From: JANWXD01 sp035575135
GTDB lineage: Bacteria > Acidobacteriota > Terriglobia > Bryobacterales > Bryobacteraceae
DNA: 64,000 bases
Direction of reading: 5' to 3'
Assembly: GCA_035575135.1 (NCBI GenBank)
Contig: DATLYE010000043.1
Span: 1-64,000, forward strand
This document shows positions 47,617-55,711 of this stretch, piece after piece. A model generated the notes under the pieces. That model worked only from the letters and a program-made list of their open reading frames with translations. It was not told the DNA's origin and did not search any database. Position numbers and translations under genes: made by a program. Each line of letters begins with the position of its first letter. Position 1 is the stretch's first letter.

Positions 47617-48879
47617 TTACAGAAGCCGGGGCGTCGCGAGCCGCGACAGGCGCCGCTGCAGGCGGGCGGCGCGACGGCGCAACTCCTCGCTGGGCTGAAT
47701 TTCCAGAGCTGCTCGCGTCAGTTCGAGCGCCAAGGCGTAGTTACGCTCGCGGTGTTCGTAGTGTTTGGCCAGTTCCTCCAGAGCCGGAAGGCGATACGGG
47801 TTGCGTGTGGCCGCCAAGTCCTCGAAGGCTGCCACGGCCGCCTCGCGGCGCCCGAGACGCTTCTCGAGCAGCGCGATCTCCCACAGGGAGCGAAACAGCA
47901 GCTCGTCCGACAAGCCCCCTGCCACGGCGCGGCGCAGCACGGCCAGCGCCTCCTGGCGCCGCTCGGCTTTCAGAAGCCACCGCGCCAGGCCGACCCAGTC
48001 CGCGCCGTGATGAAGCGGGGCCGATTCGGGCGAACGGAAGGCCAGCGGCACGATGCCCGTCAAACAGGCCAGGGTCAGAATGTCGGTGGCATTGTGGTGG
48101 AAGACCGGCACCAGCCGGAAGACCTGGCGGGTGCGCAGATATTCGAAATACACGTAGGGGATGAGCTCGCCGGGCAAGTCGCCCTCTCGCTCGAAGCCCA
48201 GGATCTGGCTTTCGAGGTCCACCAGGCGGCAGCTTTCCAGGCGGAGCTTCCACAACCGGCGCGCGCCGTAGAGCAGGTCCAGGTGCACGAGGCGGGAAAA
48301 GGGCGGGCGCCGGCGCGCCATCCGGTAGCGGGTTTCGAGCAGCGGTTCGTCGTAGGCCTTGCCGTTGTAAGTTATCAGCACGTCGAAATCCTGCAAGTGC
48401 TGCTCGAGCGCCCACAGCAGACTGTGCTCCTCGCAGAGATCGCGCATGAAGAACTGCCGCACGCGAAAGCCTTCCCCGGTGATGCGGCCCACACCCACCA
48501 GGAAGGCATAGGTCCCCGTGCCGCCCGCCAAGCCGGTGGTTTCCGTGTCCAGGAACGCCCAGCGCTCCGGCCGTGAGGCGGCGACGGCGCCGTCGCTCAG
48601 CGCCTCCAGCAGATCGCCGGGCAGCTCTGAGAGATTGGACAAATCCATCGAGCCATGGCGCCGGTGACGGGGATAGAGTTTCTCGGTTTCAAAGTGTGAG
48701 CCGAGCGGCGTCTGGACCACTTCGCCGCTCATCCACTCATCCAGGAAATAGTGCAGGGGGCGATCGGAGGGCGCGCTGCGGCGCTCCGGGACAGGATGCG
48801 GAGTCGCAGAGGCGTACTTGCGGTCAATTCGCTGAATGCGGCGGCGGAGAACCGCAAGTTGCTCCCGCAAGGCGTCCAT
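47617..48879 (-). CDS. YprB-type RNase H-like exonuclease with TPR tail
   Basis: 420 residues from ATG 48879; the frame stays open to 49164 but the upstream part lies inside larA and is Arg-rich. The DEDD/RNase H-like nuclease domain spans about 85-255: AFLDTETTGLAGGTGTYAFL, DFDVLITYNGKAYDEPLLET, HHNATDILTLACLTG, which provide the acidic metal ligands. The remainder is TPR-like (ERRQEALAVLRRAVAGGLSD; LGRREAAVAAFEDLAATRNP). B. subtilis YprB has the same two-part layout; nucleic-acid substrate is not established. A TATCTT box at 48904-48909 could be its promoter. Confidence 0.82.
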   Translation of the reverse strand: MDALREQLAVLRRRIQRIDRKYASATPHPVPERRSAPSDRPLHYFLDEWMSGEVVQTPLGSHFETEKLYPRHRRHGSMDLSNLSELPGDLLEALSDGAVAASRPERWAFLDTETTGLAGGTGTYAFLVGVGRITGEGFRVRQFFMRDLCEEHSLLWALEQHLQDFDVLITYNGKAYDEPLLETRYRMARRRPPFSRLVHLDLLYGARRLWKLRLESCRLVDLESQILGFEREGDLPGELIPYVYFEYLRTRQVFRLVPVFHHNATDILTLACLTGIVPLAFRSPESAPLHHGADWVGLARWLLKAERRQEALAVLRRAVAGGLSDELLFRSLWEIALLEKRLGRREAAVAAFEDLAATRNPYRLPALEELAKHYEHRERNYALALELTRAALEIQPSEELRRRAARLQRRLSRLATPRLL

Positions 48880-48926
48880 CGGAGATTCGCTTTTTCTTTG
48901 CCTAAGATACCACAGCGGCGGAGCCC

Positions 48927-50222
48927 TCAACCCGGCACAGTCTGGAGCTCCGCCGCGGCGGCTTTGGCCAGCACGTAGGGTCCTTCCGGGATCACCGCAA
49001 TGGTTGCGCCGGGCCGCAGCCCAGCCGTCAGGGCTTCCAGCGCTTGCGCGGCGCTCGGAAACACGGGTCCCCAGAGCGAAGCGTGATACTCTGACGGCAG
49101 ACCGGGGACGTAGAAGAGCAGACGGGCTCGCTCGGCCACCAGTGCCAGTTTTTCGAGCTGCCACTGGTCAATCGTCACCGGAGCGTGCTCGATTGTGTCG
49201 AGGCACTGCCGGGGGGAACGGAACTCTTTGAGCATCCGGCAGAACTCAGGGGCTCCGGCACCTTCTTCGCAAGCCGCAGCCAGCAGGATTTGCCCTCCCG
49301 GACGGACAATGTGTGCGGCGGCCGTGATGCCCTTGATGGCCTGGTAGAAGGTGAGATCGAGCGGATAGCCTGCGGCCGTGGTGATCACGGCGTCTACAGG
49401 CTCGGCCAGCTGCTCCAGCATGACGGAGGAGACGAAGGCGACACCGGCACGGTGCGCTTCTTCCGGATGGCCGGCGAATACGGCTGCAATCTGGCGGTTG
49501 CGGGCCAGGGCCACATCCACGATGAAGTCGTGGCGGGCCATCCGGGCGATCTCGAGAAGCTCGTGGTGGAGCGGGTTGTCTTCGATGGAGCCCTCAACCG
49601 CCTTGGGGTCGCGCATGAAACGGGGGCTGTGCAGCACCTCGATGGTCTCCCGTGCCGCCAGGCCCGGCGCGATGAGCTTGCGTCCTCCGGAGAAGCCGAG
49701 CATGAGGTGCGGCTCGATGAAGCCCAGCGTGATGTGAAGCTCCGCGGCCAGGAAGCGCTCGTCAATGTAGACCGGTGTGCCGGAGGACGTGCGGCCGATG
49801 AACCGGTGCTCGGCGAGGTTCCGTGCGTCGTGGTTGAGCGTCCGGTAGCGGGCGGCGATGTCCGGTCCGAGGATCTCCTGGATTTCGGCCGGGGTGGCGG
49901 CCCGGTGCAGTCCGGTGGCGATCAGGATGGTGATGTGTTCGGGGCCGATGCCTGCTTCGTGCAGGCGGCGCAGCAGGGGTGGAAGCACCATGCGGTTGGG
50001 CGCCGGGCGCGTGATGTCGCAGACGGCAATGGCGGCGGTGGCCTTACCTTGCGCCACCGACCTCAGGGGCGGCGCACCGATTGGCTGGTCCAATGCGGTC
50101 TCCAGCGCGGCCTCGGGATCCGCGAGCGGCCGGGCGGAGCGGGCTTCGAGAATCCGGTAGCGGAAGCCCGGGGGCAGCTCCACGAGCAGTCCGGTCTTGC
50201 CGAAGGCCAGCTCGACGCGCAT
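48927..50222 (-). CDS. larA: LarA-type nickel-pincer racemase family protein
   Basis: 431 residues. LarA racemises lactate (or related 2-hydroxyacids) with a nickel pincer nucleotide covalently held by a lysine. All four key residues of L. plantarum LarA are present at a constant offset of minus two: His106 (GLHR), His172 (EPHLM), Lys182 (SGGRKLIAPG) and His198 (LHSPRF). Also CDITRPAPNRMV and YPLDLTFYQAIKGI. The cofactor genes larB, larC and larE are not in the window, and LarA homologues act on several 2-hydroxyacids, so lactate is only one option. TATGCT lies 8 nt before the ATG. Confidence 0.87.
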   Translation of the reverse strand: MRVELAFGKTGLLVELPPGFRYRILEARSARPLADPEAALETALDQPIGAPPLRSVAQGKATAAIAVCDITRPAPNRMVLPPLLRRLHEAGIGPEHITILIATGLHRAATPAEIQEILGPDIAARYRTLNHDARNLAEHRFIGRTSSGTPVYIDERFLAAELHITLGFIEPHLMLGFSGGRKLIAPGLAARETIEVLHSPRFMRDPKAVEGSIEDNPLHHELLEIARMARHDFIVDVALARNRQIAAVFAGHPEEAHRAGVAFVSSVMLEQLAEPVDAVITTAAGYPLDLTFYQAIKGITAAAHIVRPGGQILLAAACEEGAGAPEFCRMLKEFRSPRQCLDTIEHAPVTIDQWQLEKLALVAERARLLFYVPGLPSEYHASLWGPVFPSAAQALEALTAGLRPGATIAVIPEGPYVLAKAAAAELQTVPG

Positions 50223-50230
50223 ATCTGTCC

Positions 50231-50236
50231 AGCATA
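50231..50236 (-). promoter_or_regulatory. Possible -10 box for a leaderless larA mRNA
   Basis: TATGCT on the minus strand 8 nt before the ATG at 50222. Only a weak GGA precedes the start and no -35 is evident. Confidence 0.3.
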
Positions 50237-50338
50237 CTCAAATCCTCGCGGGCGCCGCCGATAAGATGGGCGTAAAAAGTTGGCGGAGTTTTGAAACATT
50301 CTGGGCGCGTACTGCACCAAATATGTAGGGAGGCGGTC

Positions 50339-50428
50339 ATGCTGGAGCTGAGCATCGTGATCACGGCGCTCATTGTGTTCGGCCTCCTCCTGTCCATGTT
50401 CACTTCGACGCCGAAAGCCGGCGGCTGA
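50339..50428 (+). CDS. 29-residue single-span membrane miniprotein, copy 1
   Basis: ATG 50339 to TGA 50426-50428, preceded by a perfect AGGGAGG at 50327-50333 with 5-nt spacing. The peptide is acidic at the N-terminus (Glu3), hydrophobic from residue 5 to about 21, and ends with a short polar tail containing Pro25-Lys26. It aligns without gaps to the product of the ORF at 50488: 12 of 29 positions are identical, including ITAL at 8-11, Gly15-Leu16, Met20, Ser23, Pro25-Lys26 and Gly28. Conservation between two copies plus the ribosome site argue for a real gene. It resembles no small protein I know (KdpF, CydX and others checked from memory). Confidence 0.65.
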   Translation: MLELSIVITALIVFGLLLSMFTSTPKAGG

Positions 50429-50487
50429 GGAGAGCAGGAAGTGGCAGGGTGCGTGCAAGCGAAGCAAGTGGAGACACAGGGGTTGGA

Positions 50488-50577
50488 ATGATGTTGGTCG
50501 CTTCGGCAATTACGGCGCTGTTGATTCTAGGGCTGTTTTTCGCCATGCTCTCGTCCTCTCCCAAAGAGGGCCGCTGA
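50488..50577 (+). CDS. 29-residue single-span membrane miniprotein, copy 2
   Basis: Two adjacent ATGs (50488, 50491) and a TGA at 50575-50577 give 29 or 28 residues; the 29-residue form matches copy 1 exactly in length. The upstream AGGGG and GGAG are plausible ribosome sites. The hydrophobic core (SAITALLILGLFFAML) spans one membrane leaflet-to-leaflet helix, and the tail SSSPKEGR is polar. It lies 59 nt after copy 1 and 58 nt before the deacylase gene, so all three could share a transcript, although the deacylase has its own TACAAT box. Confidence 0.6.
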   Translation: MMLVASAITALLILGLFFAMLSSSPKEGR

Positions 50578-50621
50578 GGACGTCGGACACAGCTTCAGGG
50601 GAATTTCTACACATTCGCGGA

Positions 50622-50627
50622 TACAAT
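50622..50627 (+). promoter_or_regulatory. Possible -10 box for a leaderless deacylase mRNA
   Basis: TACAAT 8 nt before the ATG at 50636. The spacer (AGGGCGGG) could also act as a weak ribosome site; no clear -35. Confidence 0.35.
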
Positions 50628-50635
50628 AGGGCGGG

Positions 50636-52258
50636 ATGTCCTTCGCCTGCCGCCTGATTTTGCTGCCGGCCCTTGCCGCCTGGCTTGCCGCAGCCGCCGA
50701 TTTTGATGTGTTAGTTCGGGGTGCGCGGATCGCGGACGGCTCGGGGAACCCGTGGTTTGTGGCCGATATCGGGATTCGCGGAGATACGATCTCCGAAATC
50801 GGGAAACTGGACGGCCGCACCGCGGGACTCGAAATCCAAGCCGGAGGGCTCACCGCGGTCCCCGGATTCATTGACATCCACAGCCACGGCCGCCGCGGGC
50901 TTTTCGAGCAGCCGGCGGCGGAAAACTATCTCCGCCAGGGAGTCACCACGATCATCGAAGGACCGGACGGCAGTTCTCCCCTGCCGGTCGGTGATTTCCT
51001 GGAGAAGCTTCGCCGGACGCCGATCGCCGTGAATTTCGGCATGTTCGTCGGGCAGGGCACGATCCGGAGCCGGGTGCTGGGTTTGGAAAACCGGAGAGCG
51101 ACTCCGGAAGAAATCCGGAAGATGGAAGCCCTGGTCGAGCAGGCCATGCGGGAAGGGGCCTTCGGGCTGTCGGCGGGCCTGTTTTACGTCCCGGGGAACT
51201 ATACACCTGCCGAGGAAATCATCGCGCTGGCGCGCGCCGCCGCCCGTTTCGGCGGGATCTACATCGCACACATTCGCGACGAGGCTGCAAACGTCGTGGA
51301 GAGTGTGAAAGAGACCATCCGGATCGGCGAAGAGGCAGGACTGCCCGTCCAGGTCACGCATCACAAGATCATCGGGCGGGCCAACTGGGGCAAGAGCGCG
51401 GAAACGTTGCTCCTGATTGAGGAAGCCCGCACGCGGGGCGTGGATGTGACCGTGGATCAGTATCCGTACGCCGCCACGAGCACCGGAACGGCGGCGCTGT
51501 TTCCCCAGTGGGCTCAGGAGGGAGGACAGGCGGAGCTGGTCAAACGCCTGCGGGATCCGGCGTTGCGCGAGCGGATCCGGAAGGAAGTGGTGTACCGGAT
51601 TTTGCACGACCGCGGCGCCGGGGACCCGGCCAACGTCGTCATGGCGTACTGCGGCTTCGATCCCAGCCTGGCTGGCAAGGATCTGGCCCGCATCACGCGG
51701 GAGCGCGGGCGGACGGTCACGGCAGAGACGGCGGCCGAGACCGCCATCGAGATCCAGATGGAAGGCGGTTGCTCGGCGGTCTATCACGCTGTCAGTGAGG
51801 CGGACGTAGAGCGGATTTTGCAGGCGCCGTTTACCATGGTGGCCTCCGACGGCGAGATCCCAGCTTTTGGGCGCGGTGCGCCGCATCCGAGGAGCTACGG
51901 AACGTTTGCCCGCGTGCTGGCGCGCTACGTGAGGGAACGGAAACTGCTGCGCCTGGAGGAGGCGGTACGGCGCATGTCCTCTTTGCCCGCGGCACGGCTC
52001 GGGCTCTGGGACCGCGGGCTGCTGCGGCCGGGCATGAAAGCGGACCTCGCGCTGCTCGATCCGGAGGCTGTGGCCGACCGTGCAACGTTTCAGGAACCGC
52101 ATCAATACGCAGTCGGCGTGCGGCACGTACTTGTGAACGGCAAGGCGGTGCTGCTTGACGGCGTCTTGACGCCGGAACGGCCGGGCCGCGTGCTCTACGG
52201 ACCGGGTTATTCGCCGGATAAGCCGCGCGAGGAAGCGGGATCTACTTCACCGCGATGA
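50636..52258 (+). CDS. Secreted N-acyl-D-amino-acid deacylase-type amidohydrolase
   Basis: 540 residues with signal peptide MSFACRLILLPALAAWLAAA. An amidohydrolase of the D-aminoacylase group: metal ligands start at GFIDIHSHGRRG; QVTHHKIIGRANWGKS, VTVDQYPYAATSTGTAALFP and FTMVASDGEIPAFGRGAPHP continue the signature, ending with the HPRSYGTFARVL typical of the family (catalytic Asp in SDGE). It would hydrolyse N-acyl-D-amino acids or related peptides, releasing D-amino acids in the periplasm; substrate is inferred from family. It converges with the triple RidA gene and overlaps it by 17 nt at the 3' ends. Confidence 0.88.
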   Translation: MSFACRLILLPALAAWLAAAADFDVLVRGARIADGSGNPWFVADIGIRGDTISEIGKLDGRTAGLEIQAGGLTAVPGFIDIHSHGRRGLFEQPAAENYLRQGVTTIIEGPDGSSPLPVGDFLEKLRRTPIAVNFGMFVGQGTIRSRVLGLENRRATPEEIRKMEALVEQAMREGAFGLSAGLFYVPGNYTPAEEIIALARAAARFGGIYIAHIRDEAANVVESVKETIRIGEEAGLPVQVTHHKIIGRANWGKSAETLLLIEEARTRGVDVTVDQYPYAATSTGTAALFPQWAQEGGQAELVKRLRDPALRERIRKEVVYRILHDRGAGDPANVVMAYCGFDPSLAGKDLARITRERGRTVTAETAAETAIEIQMEGGCSAVYHAVSEADVERILQAPFTMVASDGEIPAFGRGAPHPRSYGTFARVLARYVRERKLLRLEEAVRRMSSLPAARLGLWDRGLLRPGMKADLALLDPEAVADRATFQEPHQYAVGVRHVLVNGKAVLLDGVLTPERPGRVLYGPGYSPDKPREEAGSTSPR

Positions 52259-53399
52259 GCGAGATTTCGACCAGCTTGGGCCACCGACCCTCCGCATCCG
52301 GTTTGCGCTCGACCGGGGGCACGGGCTGCACCGTAGTGCGCGCGGGCGGGGTTTCCTTGAAGTAGAGGGCGTAGATCCGGTTCATCTTCGCAAACTCGTT
52401 GATATCGTCCAGGTAGACGTTGGCGGCCACGACGTGCGAAAAGTCCAGCCCGGCTTCTTCGAGCCCGTCTAAGAGATTGCGCATGACCTGGCGGAGCTGA
52501 AGCTCGACGTCGGCGGCGAAAATCCCCCCGTTCGGGCCCGGGATAAACCCGGATTTCGCCGAGCAGTACAGCGTCTGTCCCGCAAATACGCAGGGACTGG
52601 CCGTGGGGCTCGGCTGCATATTCTTGGGACGCACGGCCCGGCGCGCAGCCAGATCCCGCACGGCGACACCGGTGAAGCTCACTGAGGCGCCGCCGGGCAG
52701 CCCGGCGACGCGGATCGTGGCGCGAGCGGGCGTGTTGCCGAATTCGAAGCGAGGAGCATAAAGGCGGTTCATTTCCTCGACCGGGACGGCCGCGGTCAAA
52801 TACGGATTGACGAAGACCAGATGGCGGAAATCGAGGCCGGCCCGCGCCAGTGCGCGACCGAGCGACTCCAGTGCGTCGCGGACCGCCGACGGCCCCGAGC
52901 CGAGCTGCTCGCCGACAAAGACGCGGCCGCGGGCTTCCACGACGCCTTCCGCAATCCACTTTTTCTCACCCAGAGCGTCTACGGCCACGGCGTTGATCTC
53001 GATGGGGGTATCGGTGGGCATTCGCGCCACGCCGACCACCGCTCGCGCCGGAGGCTTCGAGGGGAAATACTGGCGCCACAACTCTTCCAAGGCGGCCTGG
53101 TTGGCCAGATCGCTCAAGTAGACGTGGCTGTAGACCACGTGTTCCATCGTCAGCCCCGCCGCTTCCACGACCGACTTCACGTTGGCCAGGCACTGGCGTG
53201 CCTGCGCCTGGAAGGTCTCGGGCAAGCGTCCCGCATTGTCTCGGGCCCCCTGTCCGGAAACGTAGAGCAATCCTCCGGCGAGGATGCCCGGGCTGTAGGG
53301 GCCCACCGGCTTTGCGCCCTCCGGGAATACCACGCGCTTGTCGGCCGCAGCCAGGGCCGCCGCCAGGAGCGCCACCGTCGCGATCTTGCCTAGACTCAT
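52242..53399 (-). CDS. Secreted protein with three RidA/YjgF domains
   Basis: 385 residues. The signal peptide is MSLGKIATVALLAAALAAA. Three RidA-type units follow, roughly residues 22-143, 145-252 and 258-385: VGPYSPGILAGGLLYVSGQG with PPARAVVGVARMPTDTPIEI; VVEARGRVFVGEQLGSGPSA with TPARATIRVAGLPGGASVSF; SPCVFAGQTLYCSAKSGFIP with PPARTTVQ. Each keeps the Arg that, in RidA trimers, holds the carboxylate of the enamine/imine substrate. RidA normally is a cytosolic homotrimer of about 125-residue chains, so this looks like a covalent trimer that is exported. Substrate unknown. GGAGGGGAGG about 11 nt upstream supports the ATG. Confidence 0.85.
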   Translation of the reverse strand: MSLGKIATVALLAAALAAADKRVVFPEGAKPVGPYSPGILAGGLLYVSGQGARDNAGRLPETFQAQARQCLANVKSVVEAAGLTMEHVVYSHVYLSDLANQAALEELWRQYFPSKPPARAVVGVARMPTDTPIEINAVAVDALGEKKWIAEGVVEARGRVFVGEQLGSGPSAVRDALESLGRALARAGLDFRHLVFVNPYLTAAVPVEEMNRLYAPRFEFGNTPARATIRVAGLPGGASVSFTGVAVRDLAARRAVRPKNMQPSPTASPCVFAGQTLYCSAKSGFIPGPNGGIFAADVELQLRQVMRNLLDGLEEAGLDFSHVVAANVYLDDINEFAKMNRIYALYFKETPPARTTVQPVPPVERKPDAEGRWPKLVEISLIAVK

Positions 53400-53432
53400 G
53401 CCGTCGTGTGCCTCCCCTCCGAAGCAGGCATT

Positions 53433-54854
53433 CTAACGGAGCTCGCCGATGCGGTGCAGTTTGAGCAGGTTGGTGGTGCCGGCCCGCCCGATGGGCTGCC
53501 CGGCCACAAACACGACGCCGTCGCCGGGCCGCACCAAATTCCGTTCGACGAGGACGCGATCCATCAAGGCCAGCATATCGTCGGTTGAGGGGACGTCCGG
53601 CGCCAGGATGGGCCGGACGCCGTAGACGGGGGAAAGCCGGCGCGCCACGGCTTCGCTGGGGGTGAAGGCGTAGATCGGCACGCCCGGGCGGTAGCGGGCA
53701 ATCAGGCGCGCGCTGAAGCCCGTGGCGGTGAACACGACGATTGCGGCCACGTGGGCGTCGTGCGCCGCCTCGTGGGCCGCGTCGGCGACGATTTCGGCGT
53801 AGGAGGGATTGGGGCCGTGGGGCGGTTCCTGGAGACCGCGGCTGCTCACGGCAAAATCGGTTTCCGCCGCAATGCGCGCCATCATGCGCACGGCCTCCAC
53901 GGGGTACTTGCCGACGGAAGTTTCGGCGGAAAGCATCAGCGCATCGGTGCCGTCGTAGATGGCGTTGGCGACGTCACTGACTTCGGCGCGCGTGGGCAGC
54001 GGGTTCTCCACCATGGATTCGAGCATTTGTGTGGCCGTGATGACGTAGCGCCCGCGGGCGCGGGCCCGTTCGATGATGGCCTTCTGGATAAAGGGGACTT
54101 TTTCGAGCTCCATCTCGACACCCAGGTCGCCGCGCGCCACCATGACGCCGTGGGCCTCGGCGAGAATCGCTTCGAGGTTGTCCCAAGCCTCGGGCTTCTC
54201 GATCTTGGCCACCACCGGCAAGTCGAGACCGCGCTTCTCGAGTTCGTCGCGCAGCGAGCGCACGTCCTCGGGGCGTCGGACGAAGGAAAGCGCCACGATG
54301 TCCACACCCGGATCCCGCGCCAGCTCCAGATCTGCGAGATCCTTCGGGGTCAGCGAAGGCAAACTCAGAGGCACGCGCGGCAGATTGACGCCTTTGCGAT
54401 CGCCAACGAGGCCTCCGCTCACTACCTCCGTGTACACGGAATCCGGGCCGGTTGAGAGCACCCGCAGCTCGACGGCGCCGTCTGCAAGCAGGATCCGGTC
54501 TCCGGGGCGCACCTCACGGGGCAGCAACGGGTAGCTGATCGAAGCCCGTTCCGCATCGCCCAGCACAGGCTCAGTTGTCAGGGTGAAGCGCGCGCCGGTT
54601 TCGAGCCGGCAAAGGCCGCCTTCAAACTCGCCCAGGCGGATTTTCGGCCCCTGGAGATCCAGCAGCACGCCGGCATGCATTCCGAGGGATGAGGCGACTT
54701 GTCGGACTGCGGCCGCGCGCCGGCGGTGCTCCTCGAGCGTGCCGTGCGATGCGTTGAGCCGGAAGACGTCGGCTCCCGCCTGGATCAGGAGGCGGATTTG
54801 TTCGGGCGTGTCGCTTGCCGGGCCCAGCGTGGCCACGATCTTGGTGTTTCGCAT
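53433..54854 (-). CDS. pyk: Pyruvate kinase
   Basis: 473 residues, full length. Converts phosphoenolpyruvate and ADP to pyruvate and ATP in glycolysis. Seen: MRNTKIVATLGPASDTPEQI, FRLNASHGTLEEHRRR, LLDLQGPKIRLGEFEGG, the catalytic Lys in PVVAKIEKPEAWDNLEAI, VARGDLGVEMELEKVPFIQK (Glu-Asp metal site), ATQMLESMVENPLPTRAEVS and the C-terminal allosteric domain. It lacks an extra C-terminal PEP-synthase-like domain. Divergent from uppP with 26 nt between the starts, and neither has a Shine-Dalgarno, so both promoters overlap in this short gap. Confidence 0.96.
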   Translation of the reverse strand: MRNTKIVATLGPASDTPEQIRLLIQAGADVFRLNASHGTLEEHRRRAAAVRQVASSLGMHAGVLLDLQGPKIRLGEFEGGLCRLETGARFTLTTEPVLGDAERASISYPLLPREVRPGDRILLADGAVELRVLSTGPDSVYTEVVSGGLVGDRKGVNLPRVPLSLPSLTPKDLADLELARDPGVDIVALSFVRRPEDVRSLRDELEKRGLDLPVVAKIEKPEAWDNLEAILAEAHGVMVARGDLGVEMELEKVPFIQKAIIERARARGRYVITATQMLESMVENPLPTRAEVSDVANAIYDGTDALMLSAETSVGKYPVEAVRMMARIAAETDFAVSSRGLQEPPHGPNPSYAEIVADAAHEAAHDAHVAAIVVFTATGFSARLIARYRPGVPIYAFTPSEAVARRLSPVYGVRPILAPDVPSTDDMLALMDRVLVERNLVRPGDGVVFVAGQPIGRAGTTNLLKLHRIGELR

Positions 54855-54880
54855 TCTGCTAGGATGGCTAACTTGTCATT

Positions 54881-55705
54881 ATGCCCCTCCATCAGGCCGT
54901 GATCCTGGCGTTGGTGCAGGGCGTCACGGAGTTTTTGCCGATCAGCAGTTCGGCGCATCTGGCGCTGGCGCCGTGGCTGCTCGGATGGCAGGATCAGACG
55001 CTCGTCTTCGACATTGCGCTGCATTTCGGCACGCTGGCGGCAGTGCTGCTGTATTTCTGGCGCGACTGGGTCGAGATCACGGCGCACGGGCTGGGCGCGC
55101 GCGGCAACCGCGATCCCGAGCTGGCGCGCAACCCGCGGCTGCTGTGGCTGATTCTGGCGGCCACGATCCCGGTGGGCCTGGCGGGCCTCGCGGTGAAGGA
55201 TCTGGCAGAGAATGCCTGGCGGCACAACCGCGTTCTGATCGGCTGCATGCTGGTGGCCGTGGGAATCCTCATGCTGGTTGCAGAGCGCGTGGGGCGGCGG
55301 CGCAAGACGCTCGCCGACATCACCTTTGCGGACGCCATGCTCATTGGAACGGCCCAGGCACTGGCGCTCGTGCCCGGCACATCGCGAAGCGGGATCACCA
55401 TAGTGGCGGCGCTGCTGCGCGGAATCGAGCGCCCTGCGGCGGCGCGTTTTTCGTTTCTGCTCTCGACGCCCGCCGTGGCGGCCGCGGCCGCCGACGCCGC
55501 CTGGGACCTTTACCGCCACGGGGGCATCGCGCCGCAGATGCGCCTGGCGTTCGGCGTGGGCGTAGGCGTCAGCGCGCTGACCGGATGTCTGGCCATCGGT
55601 TTCCTGCTGCGCTACCTCCGGGAGCACACGTTAAAGCTTTTTGTGTACTATCGCGTGGTCTTTGGTATCATAGTCATCGCTCTGGCTCTTTTCTTCCGCG
55701 GTTAA
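54881..55705 (+). CDS. uppP: Undecaprenyl-diphosphate phosphatase (UppP/BacA)
   Basis: 274 residues, integral membrane. Dephosphorylates undecaprenyl diphosphate to recycle the lipid carrier for peptidoglycan and O-antigen. The two active-site motifs are VQGVTEFLPISSSAHLALAP near the N-terminus and ALVPGTSRSGITIVAALLRG in the middle; Glu and Arg residues in these define the family. About seven hydrophobic spans follow, with a basic cytoplasmic linker (RVGRRRKT) and a C-terminal LRYLREHTLKLFVYYRVVFG. TAACTT lies 6 nt before the ATG with no ribosome site. ftsK starts 6 nt after its stop. Confidence 0.95.
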   Translation: MPLHQAVILALVQGVTEFLPISSSAHLALAPWLLGWQDQTLVFDIALHFGTLAAVLLYFWRDWVEITAHGLGARGNRDPELARNPRLLWLILAATIPVGLAGLAVKDLAENAWRHNRVLIGCMLVAVGILMLVAERVGRRRKTLADITFADAMLIGTAQALALVPGTSRSGITIVAALLRGIERPAAARFSFLLSTPAVAAAAADAAWDLYRHGGIAPQMRLAFGVGVGVSALTGCLAIGFLLRYLREHTLKLFVYYRVVFGIIVIALALFFRG

Positions 55706-55711
55706 CGCGGG

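Noticed and set aside
45409..48576. A 1055-residue plus-strand frame opposite the BNR gene and the YprB gene
   Set aside because: Low-complexity His/Gly/Arg composition and no domain; it spans two convincing minus-strand genes and is an antisense artefact.
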